Positions 12,227-21,773 of a stretch of DNA of 64,000 nucleotides are shown here, piece by piece. The DNA is taken from assembly GCA_013365325.1 (NCBI GenBank), contig JABVXV010000180.1:60843-124842 (forward strand), read 5' to 3'. Numbering within the stretch: the first letter of the stretch is position 1; the number at the start of each line of letters is the position of its first letter. The stretch is from Dipetalonema caudispina. Its lineage: Eukaryota > Nematoda > Chromadorea > Rhabditida > Onchocercidae. The notes under the pieces are model-generated. The model worked only from the letters and a program-made list of their open reading frames with translations, was not told the origin of the DNA and searched no databases. A program made the position numbers and the translations under genes.

Positions 12227-13302
12227 CTGCAATGTCCTGTAGCTTATCGTCATTTTATCTTGTATGAACGTTTACTCAATCCGAAATTGCATACAAAATG
12301 CGAAACAAAAGAGAATAACGTCCCCAAAATTCCTGGCGCTTGCTACAGTCTCATGCTGCATACCTCCCCTTTCTAATTTCGTTACCTTAATAACATCAAG
12401 GAGACAGGCTAAGAAGAGGGCTAGATTAGAACACAAATTAGAAAGGTGATCTCCCACCAAATCACTGCTAGTTATGGACCAAACCACCAAATCAACATAC
12501 GCCACCCTTCTCTCCATAAGATTTAACACTGTGTCCCGCACATCTGCAAGACTACTCTTTTCACCGTAAACGAATATAGACGTCGAGCAGCTTTGAACTC
12601 TGCACTCCAAGTCTCATATCAAATGTATAAGCTCCAATTCAGGAGTGAAGACTGCTTATGAAATACATTGCACATCAATCTATTAATGAAAGCAATGTCT
12701 GTAGATGTTGAAGCACTAAAAGCAAACATTAGCATGAGAAGTCTTTAAATTGTAATATTTCTAAATAATGTTACTGTATCGAAAGCGAAGATTATTTTCC
12801 TTCTTCTATATAAAATCGAAAGTAGAATGAAGTCTTCCAGAAACTTCAGGTGAATTAAACAAATGAAATTCGATGGTTAAACAAATGTTTATATTTATCG
12901 AAATAATAAAAGTAATAACATCAAGAGAAAACCTGCAATGTTCAACAGCTCTAACATTCTCCTCGTGGAAATAATCAACAGCAGTAAACAACACTAGAAC
13001 TGTAAATTTTAGGTAGCAAAAGTTTGTTCAAGACTTCCAGGTCAAGTAAGATTTAAAACAAACTAACATGAAGAGCAAGAAAAATGGTTCAGAAAAAATT
13101 TCAAAAGCGACAGCTATATCACTAACTGCTGAACAAAAATAAAATAGGGAACAAAAAGGAGCCAACTTCGTGCAAAATATTAAATTAATTAATAAAAAAA
13201 CATCAACAATTAATTGTACAATTCTTTTTTTGATGATACAAATTCTTCTTCATATACTTTAATTTCAACTAGCAAAGAGAAAGGATTCAGCAAAATCTTT
13301 CT
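12227..13302. other. Intergenic region between Nopp140 and NHP2
   Basis: About 1.1 kb between two same-strand snoRNP genes. It holds an unassigned 112-codon minus-strand open frame (12272-12610), less AT-rich than the flanks and without recognisable family. I found no convincing box C/D or H/ACA RNA here, though a small hairpin (ACATTGC paired with GCAATGT on the minus strand, around 12680-12720) is present. Confidence 0.45.
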
Positions 13303-16300
13303 TCAATCACTGTCGCTATTAAATTTAATCGAATGAGAGCTGGTATCAATATGCGTACCATTACCACAATAAGAGCCACGTTTTTTCTTCGTTTTTTCAT
13401 GTCGAAATCCTTTGCCTTGAACATTTTTCATATCTTCATACGCTTTCCTACCCCACTGGTCGTAAGTCTAAATGGAAAGAACAATGTGAACAAGTACATA
13501 ATTTTTCAAACAAAATATAAACTGCCTTTGGGCTAAAAACTCCTGCGACCTCTATTATTTTATTTTTTATCGCATATCAAAGAGCACATAAGAGATTAAA
13601 AAACGAATACTTTCTGTCCAATGGATTTTTACAGTTCTTCCTTGAAAAGGAGAAAAAATCGAAAACAAAGTATTATATTGAAGTCGTACTTTAGTCCGGT
13701 AAGAGTTATCACGAAATTTGTCATCCAATTCATCCTTCGAAGTTTTCACTCGACGAAATGGTTCATTCTTCACTATCTGCAATATTTTCCGGAATCATGA
13801 ATTATTGAGCTCGAAATGGAGAGAAATTTAGTAATATGGTTGAAAAAACTATGAACTAATTATACACGAATATCGAACAACAGGAAGCAAACGAGCTTCG
13901 ACTCCTATAGATCATTATATCCCAAGAATGCAGAATATTACCAGCAGATAGAAATATTACTAACAATGTCTGAGAGGCACAGAATTTCGTCAAACTAATT
14001 CATTGACTTAACAAAAAAATAATCATAACTGTGACATACCTTCTGCTGTCTGTTATTATTGCTTTTACCCATAGCGTTCTGGTTGCTGCCCATTCTGCAA
14101 ATGTAAACATAGATAAAATGCTACTGCACATACTGTCAAGAACTCTTTCCCAGACAAAAAAATATTTCTACACTTTTCCTATAAAACCCTACTGAAGCAC
14201 CATCGAAATCTAATTATGACTAGGTAATGTCAATTTAAAAATTAGATACAAACTTCTTTTGTGCATTCTCACTTTCATCCTTTACGCCCGCGTTTTTATC
14301 TCCCTCCTCCAAGTCTGTATTTCTTCGACTCCTATTGTTTTTACTTTTGTCCTGAAAAAAGATTAAGTTCACGAGAAATCCAAAGTTGAAGCAAAAAAAC
14401 ACGACAATGAATGTACTTAAGAGAAAAGATTCAGGAGTTCAATTAATCTAACTGCACTAATTTCAACTCATGAATTAATTATTTGTCAAAATTCAATAAT
14501 CTTCAGACTTAGTAAGTTTAATTAATACCTCTTTAAAAGGAACTGCTTCCATAGTGTCGATCGCTTTTCTTGAAGTATTACCAGCTTCCCTAAAAAAGAC
14601 CAAGGAAAATACGAGATGGGAGAATTGAGACAAGAAAAACACGATAATAATTATGCTAAGGAGAAAGGAGATTTTCGTCAACAGCAATACATTGATACCA
14701 GTTTTGAAAAATTTATATCTAAATAAGGAAAAGTCAGGAAACGAAAAGTTAAGAATACTCTCAGAAGCTGACCTTTTATTATTGTTTCTGTCATTATTGT
14801 TTGACGAAAAACCATCAGGTATCTTCGCAGTGCTACGCGCATTTTGTGCCTTTACAACGGCCAAACCTTTAGCATTCGACTCTGAAGAGTCACTTGATGA
14901 ATCAGAGTCCATTTCACCTGACCCTGTCACTGAAGTTAACTTTTGTTGTTTTGTTGCTGCTTTCCTTGTGGAACCGATAACATCTCTGGAAGTTCCTTTA
15001 TTAACTTGCTTAAAAGCTTTCACATTTCTTTTTTTTGAGGCCACATTACTGTCTGAGCTTGGACCTGATGAAGAAGCAGAACCCTTGCCGTTTGTCTGTA
15101 CCCCTGCTGTACTCTGCGGCTGCAATCGTTTTAAAGTGGCTTCATCGGAATCTGAATCTGACGATGTTTCAGAATCCCTTTCCGCAGGGAGTTTAGAATT
15201 ACCCAGCGTCCCTTTTTGATATAACTGTTTTGGTGATATGGCAGCAGCTTTATTTAAGCTTGGACTTAATTCTAACGAATTCCCAGTCTTTTGAATGAGG
15301 GTTTTATTGACCACAGCAGCAATTTTCATTTCAGCTGCTCCAGCTCCAGTATCATCAGAACTATCATCAGAAGAGCTATCATCCAATGATTTTTGCTTCT
15401 CAGTCACTTTTTGAGGGTTTTGCAGTTTAACTGACTGGTGCTTCTGCGTTTTTTCAGGAAAAACTGCTTCGGAATCTGAGGATGAATCAGATGATGAACT
15501 GGATTTGACCTTCGTTTGAGTGATCGTCGGCTGCGGCGCTTTATTCAACTTTATTTCTCTATCACTGCTCGAATCAGAAGACGACGTATCTTCATTTGCA
15601 AAGGGCTTATTTCCAACCACCTTTGTTGTAATAGTCTTCTTCGTTGCCGTAAGATGTGACTCATCAGAATCCGAAGAACTTGAGCTACTCTTTATGTTAC
15701 CATTCGTAGGTTTTTGTCGCGTGTTTGATGCTGGCTTCATTGCACTATTACTATCGCTGTCACTGGAATCAGAAGAACTCGTATTTGCAACCTTTTTCTG
15801 AACTGTACCTGCAACGTTTCGATGAATCTGCAACTTCAACTTTTTAGCTGGTGTTTCGTCAATCTCGCTTTCGGAATCCGAACTGCTATCATCCAAATTT
15901 TTCGTAATCTGGGGTTTTCTGGCGGAAGGCGTAGTTACCCTGGATGTATTGGTCAACGCCTTAGGAGTTCTCTTATCCAAACTTCCCACATCGTTCTTGA
16001 ATTTCCCGCCTTTTAGCAGTGCGAGAGATTCACTTGTGCCTTGTTTTGCTGATAATTCCAGATTCTTGCCCGCACCATCATCGCTACTGGAAGTGCTGTC
16101 AGTAGAACTCTTGGATGTTTTTTTTTCAGAAACCGCATTTTTTACATTACCATTTGCCATGGCTGGAATTACTTTTCTGGAAATTTTTCCCTGCACTGTT
16201 GACCTCAAACTCTTCCTTGCATCGTCATCGCTACTAGAAGCACTGTCAGATGAACTTTTAGATGATTTTTTCGCAGGAGGTGCATTTTTTAAATTGGCAC

Positions 16301-19300
16301 TTGGTGTAGCTGGAACTGTTTTCCGGGGAACTTTTCCTTGCACTATTGACCTCAAACTCTTCTTTTCATCGTCATCGCTACTAGAAGTACTATCAGATGA
16401 AGTTCCTGACGGTTTTTTTGTAGGAGCAGCATTTTTCAAAGTACCATTTGATGCAACTGGAACTGCTTTCCTTGGAACTTTCCCTTGTACTGATGACTTC
16501 AAACTCTTATTTGCATCGCCCTCGTCATCGTCACTAGAAGAGCTGTCAGATGAACTTTCAGATGATTTTTTTGTAAGAGGTGTATTTTTTAAACTGGCAT
16601 TTGGCTTGGCTGAAACTACTTTCTCGGGAACTTTTCCTCGCACTGCCGATCTCAAACCTTCCTCTGCATCGTCATCGCTACTAGAAGTACTATCAGATGA
16701 ACTTTCTGACGGTTTTTTTGTAGGAGCCGCATTTTTTAAATTACCATTTGATGCAACTGGAACTGCTTCCCTGGGAACTTTTCCCTGAACTGATGGCTTC
16801 AAATTCTTATTTGCATCGGCCTCGTCATCATCACTAGAACTGTCAGATGAACTTTCAGATGATTTTTTCGCAGGACCTGCATTTTTTAAACTGGCACTTG
16901 GCGCAGCTGGAACCGTTTTCCGAGGATCTTTTCCTTGCACCGCTGCTCTCAAATTCTTCTTTACATCGTCATCGCTACTAGAAGTACTATCAGATGAACT
17001 TTCTGACGGTTTTTTTGTAGGAGCAGCATTTTTCAAAGTACCATTTGATGCAACTGGAACTGCTTTCCTTGGAACTTTTCCTTGTACTGATGGCTTCAAA
17101 CTCTTATTTGCATCGCCCTCGTCATCGTCACTAGAAGAGCTGTCAGATGAACTTTCAGATGGTTTTTTTGTAAGAGGTGTATTTTTTAAACTGGCACTTG
17201 GCTTGGCTGAAACTACTTTCTCGGGAACTTTTCCTCGCACTACCGATCTCAAACCTTCCTCTGCATCGTCATCGCTACTGGAAGTGCTGTCAGATGAACT
17301 TTCAAGTGGTTTTTTTGCCGGAGCATTTTTTAAATTAGCATTTGCTGCGACTGGAACTGCTCTCTTGGAAGTATCTATATTATTACCATCATCATCACTA
17401 CTAGAACTGCTGCCGGATGAACTTCCGGGAGCTGCGTTGTTTTTTAAATTGCCATTTGACAAAGCTGTAGCTGGTTTTTCGTGAACACTTTGTCGCAATT
17501 TCCCTCCAGCATCACTACAACTTGTCAAAGAATTCGCGTTCCTCGATACAGCTTGTTTCGCAGATGATACTTCATCTGAGGCGCTTGACGAACTAGAACT
17601 GCTATCCTTCCTCGTTTGTTTTTTTGTTACCGTGAGATTACGAGGTAGAGGAACTTCAGCAGTCTTCACATCCTTTTTCGTTGCGATCAACAAACCACTG
17701 GACTTGGACGATTTAATTTGTGGTGCTTTACCTGCTTTCGAAATGAGTTTTTTCTGAAAATAGTTCTCAAAATCTATATGAAAATTTCTTATAGTTGAAA
17801 ATGAATGCATAAAACCAGCTGAAATCGGAATGGAGAATCATTATGATGCCAATAAAAATTTTCTGGTGCACCCAATTTTTCAGTCTATCAATATATATGA
17901 TAAAACAAATGCTTGGATAAATTTCAAGAGTTATCTCTAACCATCGATATCTTTCCATTGTCATCGCTGTCAGAGCTCGAGTCAGATATAGATGAAGTTT
18001 TACCATTTGGTTGGTTTACAGGCTGACTTACTTTGCCCTTCACCTGTAATAAGTCTGTTATCAACACTAGGCAAATTTCAAATCAAATAGGAGGAAACAA
18101 GTAAAACTTTTTAAACAACTTTGACCTGAATTATGTCCGTTAGGCAAAAGCTTTACGCAACCCTGAAGTTGCGACCAGTTTGGAGTGACAGTATGATTTA
18201 AGGCACCGCTTAAACTAGAACGGCACAAAACCGTCCAGTTCTGATGTGCCTGAATGAATTCTATCAATTTAGGATTTGATATTCAAGGTAGAATGTATTT
18301 GTTTGTATCACAAAATTCTTTCTCTTATACTTCATGGAGGGAAAGTAAGGAAACTAACAGGGATATCTGAATCAGAATCTGATGATGAAACAGGAGGTCG
18401 CTTTATTCCTGCATTACTGATTAATTTTGTCTGAAATTAATTCCGGGTATATATATATCTATACATGTATAGCTTACCCCAGGAAATGAACCATTAAACT
18501 TACTTACATCCATCAAGAAATAAAGTAGGCATTATAAGTAATTTAATTGAATCCAATTTTAGTAGTTCAATGTTAATTTGATTCCTTCACCACATTTCCC
18601 GAAAAACCTACCGGGACAACACATCACAAACTAATAGTGATAGCGGTAAGTGATGTTGATGGCTCACATAACCACCAAATCTGCATATCCTAATAGCATT
18701 AAAGTTCCATCAGTTTGGGATAATAACATTTTTACTTATTAAACAGACATACCAAACTATCGATAGATTAAAAAGTTTTCTGACAGGATGATTCAAGCAA
18801 TCATTTAATGAGACGCTCAATGTAGTAATTTATAATTCCAAAGCTTATGCAAATCAAAGAGGAAATTTATAAATGAAAAACTTGCCGCAGCCTGCTTGAT
18901 TGGATGATCGCTATCTGAGCTATCGCTTGAATCATCCATTTCATCCTGTCTCAAAGCCTTCTTAGCAACCGGTGAACTATTAATAATGCCATTCGCGCTA
19001 CGTTTCCGGCAAACAATTTTATTGTATTCCTTTACAACCTCTTTCAACGGCTTGAAATTACCAGATGACCGCTGGAAAATGCAGGCATTTTAACAAAACG
19101 AAGAATACCAAATCAAGGATTTCCAATAATTCGGCAAGTAAACGGAAAACGGTCGTGATTTGTAACGGTTAAACGGTAAAGCCAAGAAGGAAAACAATAA
19201 CTGAAAAAAATTTAATACCAGTCATAAATGGGTAACAATGACATACCCGTTTCTTTTCTAATTCATCGCGTCGTTGAGCACTAAACACTTTATTTACTAG

Positions 19301-19369
19301 TTTCGGTTCCTCCTTGATTAGATGGTCATAAAATAACACGTCGAAGTCCATTGCAGGTAACTGCGTCAT
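13303..19369 (-). CDS. NOLC1: Nopp140/NOLC1 nucleolar snoRNP chaperone (SRP40 C-terminus)
   Basis: Nopp140 shuttles between nucleolus and Cajal bodies and chaperones box C/D and H/ACA snoRNPs. Ten exons: 19247-19369 (ATG), 18886-19071, 18359-18430, 17942-18043, 14773-17753, 14529-14589, 14254-14351, 14040-14094, 13690-13776 and 13303-13467 (TGA). They join in phase to 3,930 nt, 1,309 aa. The N-terminus (FDVLFYDHLIKEEPKLVNKV) fits the family's LisH-like segment. The large exon encodes about ten blocks of about 50 aa in which acidic serine runs (SSSDSTSSSDDD) alternate with Lys/Ala/Pro stretches, the CK2-type repeats of Nopp140. The C-terminus has NEPFRRVKTSKDELDDKFRD, GKGFRHEKTKKKRGSY and SHSIKFNSDSD, the SRP40 C-terminal domain. 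The exon 2 donor is GC (GCGGCAAGT), required by phase. An acceptor at 19382 suggests trans-splicing. One intron carries an H/ACA RNA candidate. Confidence 0.93.
15980..17440 (-). repeat. Acidic serine / basic tandem repeats of Nopp140
   Basis: About ten coding blocks of 140-150 nt, each with an SSSDS-type acidic run and a VQGKVPRK-type basic linker. A higher-order period is visible: the segment GCATCGCCCTCGTCATCGTC starts at 16513 and again at 17110, 597 nt (199 codons, about four blocks) apart, with near-identical sequence around it. This indicates multi-block duplication within the gene. Confidence 0.85.
18131..18253 (-). ncRNA. Candidate intronic box H/ACA snoRNA
   Basis: It lies on the sense strand of the Nopp140 intron 18044-18358. 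The minus strand reads as hairpin, hinge, hairpin, ACA. Hairpin 1 (about 18201-18251) has lower stem AGGCAC/GTGCCT, an internal loop ATCAG opposite TAAGCG (a plausible guide pocket), and upper stem AACTGGACGG pairing with CCGTTCTAGTT with one bulged T. The hinge contains AAATCA, which fits box H (ANANNA), 13 nt after the upper stem, near the usual 14-16. Hairpin 2 has upper stem CGCAAC/GTTGCG, an internal loop, and a short basal stem CTGT/AACGG that includes a wobble pair. ACA follows that stem directly, with TAA after it as the expected 3-nt tail. The total is about 123 nt, typical for the class. No target was assigned; hairpin 2 is the weaker half. Confidence 0.7.
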
Positions 19370-19381
19370 CTTATATAATTT

Positions 19382-20236
19382 CTGAAAATCTGCATAAAAA
19401 ATGATACAAAAACTACGTAGGCACCTTGCATAATCACAAATTTTTTTGAGTTTATGCCTAGTACGCGCTGAAAGTAAAGTCACCAAGAACTTGAAATTCC
19501 AGAGAAGTGAAAATTGACAAACGACCAAGCAAAACGGAATGTACTAGTCTGTTAAAAGAATGAAAAAAAGATGACCATCAATCCACCTGTCTTCAATCCT
19601 CTGTTCTAGTTAATAACTGAAACACCAGTAATGACATACTGCCGAAAATGAATTGAGAAGGTTGCACCTGTGAAAACTGACAACAGTGAAGCAAAAAATG
19701 GTGCACTAATGTACTCTCAACAATAATTCCAGAAAAGTTAATTCCATTTTTGAGGACAGATCGTATATAAACAGCTAAACTGTGCTAAGTTTACAACGAA
19801 AATAGGAACCGAACTACACATAAAATTATCTGATTGATGTATTGAACTGTACATAAGGAACTGATAACTGCTTCAGAATCATGCAAAATTCAGTTTTTTT
19901 TTTTTTTTTTTTTTTTTTTAATTCGCAACAGCAGAAACTAATTGATTAGAAGTGAAGGAAAAACCAATCAATAGTAACGAACTATCAGTACGGATAACAA
20001 ACAGAGTTAGCTGTGAATAATACTAATTCATTAAAAGTTGCAGTAAGTAATCACGACCTGAAAGCTTTAAAAACTAATGTATCAGCCAAACTAGCAAATG
20101 TCGTAGTAGAGGAAGCTATAGAAAAAAATGGAAAAGCAGTTTCGTGTTATGAAATGAAGAGGCAGAACCTTTTTCTCTTTACTTCCATTTTAAAAATTAT
20201 CATTTGAAAGATTCTTGACCAAAAAAAGAGGGAAAG
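19382..20236. other. Upstream of Nopp140; 5' flank of the bacterial fragment
   Basis: No eukaryotic gene seen. A T-run of about 27 sits at 19893-19919. A 64-codon open frame at 20013-20207 (+), containing NVSAKLANVVVEEAIEKNGK, has a composition unlike nearby nematode DNA and may be another piece of bacterial origin, but I do not recognise its family. Confidence 0.4.
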
Positions 20237-20547
20237 GCTGAGAAATATATCATAAGCATTGAAAAAAGTGCTGATTCGGGCAGTTTTTCTAAACCTTCAA
20301 AAGTAATGAAAAAGCTTATGGATGGGCAAAACGCGAAAGTGGCATTCATAGATTGATTAGAACATTACCATTTGGTGCAAATAGTAAACGCCATATTAGT
20401 TTTGCAAGTGTAGGAATTACTCTAATAATAGAAGATTCAACTGATATTGGTAGAGATGAAAAAGATTTAAGGATTAATACTTACCATACTTCTGGGGCAG
20501 GAGGTCATCATGCAAACAAAACTGAAAGTGCAGTACATCTGATGCAT
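20237..20547 (+). pseudogene. prfB: Wolbachia-type peptide chain release factor 2 fragment (nuclear transfer)
   Basis: Bacterial RF2 ends translation at UGA/UAA; animals do not encode RF2. This fragment reads AEKYIISIEKSADSG, shifts frame in the T/A-rich stretch near 20283-20300, then continues KAYGWAKRESGIHRLIRT, PFGANSKRHISFASV and DEKDLRINTYHTSGAGGHHA, then NKTESAV. The PFxAxxKRHxSFASV and EKDLRIDTYRxSGAGGQHVNKTESAV segments are RF2 hallmarks. The catalytic GGQ is GGH here, homology stops after about residue HLMH, and both ends of the gene are missing. The AT-rich codons and RF2 type fit the Wolbachia endosymbiont of filarial worms; an organelle source is unlikely because mitochondrial factors are RF1-type. 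The frameshift, lost Gln and truncation make it a non-functional nuwt. Confidence 0.85.
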
Positions 20548-21773
20548 TACTTGAACAGGTGTTTATCCGCACTAAATGCTACAGGTCTTACTGATAAAGA
20601 TTTTACATACGTTTCAACTAAGCGATGATGAGACACCGGGAATTGCTGCACTACGATTAATATCAAATTAAAGATTAATATCAAACTAATATCAAATTAA
20701 TTATTGCTTATATTTTAACATTTTTATCATTTATGTTATTGGTTATGTAGAGAATAACCAAGTTGACCTTGTGTTAATGATATTTTATATGTAAAGATCT
20801 AAGCTGAATGATGGACTGATGTAATTTAAACAATAAGTTTATGTAATAAAATGGAAATTATGAATAGCATCGTACCAACTTTATTATTTAAAAAACAATG
20901 AAATATAGTGACAAATAAAGAAATCAAATGAACAACCAAACAATCAATCGTCCCACCTTTACGAAATCAATGAACTCATCCCTAAAAATCCATCTCATAA
21001 CAGCAAACTGCTGTGTAACTTTGATACTAGTACAACAATTTGGCGATACCACTATGCAATTGCTTAATCCCAACGTCGCTAAATTGCCAAGTCAACAAAC
21101 GTTTACCTCCTTTCATCATTCGTTTTTGTTCCGTTTTTATAGTAATTCCTTATTTACAAAGTAAATATTTGCTTATTGTTTCTCTATTTTTTTGTTTCTT
21201 CTTTTTTTATTTTTAAAAAACACCACTACTTAATTACTGTAAATACAAAATTAGCTTGGAATTTTGAAACAATAATTTTGTATGATACAAAAATGGCTCA
21301 AGCTTAAATGCATTAAATTACCGAAAAAAAAATTTTAAATTGATCAAATTTTTATTGATAAGAGAAAAAAAATCTTTCTTCATCTTGTGCATATATTTTC
21401 AGCAAAATGCCAAACTATAACAACTACATAGAGTGTAATAATATATATGCTTATGATTCACCCAAGTAATGTATCATTTTTTGTTGTTACTATTTTCAAC
21501 AATTTCCTCTGTAATATTATCTTCGATTTTCATATGATTAACATGTAATAACATTGAATAATTTACTTGAATGCTATTGCAATGTGAGTAAATTTTTTTT
21601 TTTTTTTTTTTGCAAAATTTTATCCATTTAAAGAAAAAAAAAAGAAAATTTATCTTTATTGATAAAAAATTTATTCAGATGTACAACAAATTCAAGGACA
21701 AAATTGATAACAAAGGATTCATAAAAATGTTGAAAGAACAATGGTAGAAAGAGTTTCTCATTTGAAAATTCAA
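20548..21773. other. Region between the bacterial fragment and the RGK-like GTPase
   Basis: About 80 further open codons follow the prfB match up to 20628 (ALNATGLTDKDFTYV) that do not fit RF2; they could be another transferred piece. A short repeat of ATTAATATCAAA-like units lies at about 20655-20702. The rest is AT-rich, with long A/T runs at about 21590-21640, and includes the 3' UTR of the minus-strand GTPase gene. Confidence 0.4.

Noticed and set aside
12272..12610. 112-codon minus-strand frame between Nopp140 and NHP2
   Set aside because: No family resemblance, no splice connection in phase with NHP2, and the NHP2 start at 12215 already matches the family's N-terminus. Kept only as a note in the intergenic entry.
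15949..16788. Plus-strand open frame of 279 codons opposite the Nopp140 repeats
   Set aside because: It is the antisense image of the Ser/Asp repeats (long F/L/S/A strings), with no family resemblance.
14493..17810. A single continuous 1,105-codon minus-strand frame for Nopp140
   Set aside because: Only 14773-17753 is exon. Both ends of the open frame run into introns: the hydrophobic stretch near 14600-14760 lies between a consensus donor and acceptor, and the SRP40 domain is found in later exons.
20013..20207. A functional small bacterial or nematode gene
   Set aside because: No start context, no family match, and it sits beside a decayed bacterial fragment; treated as possible relic only.
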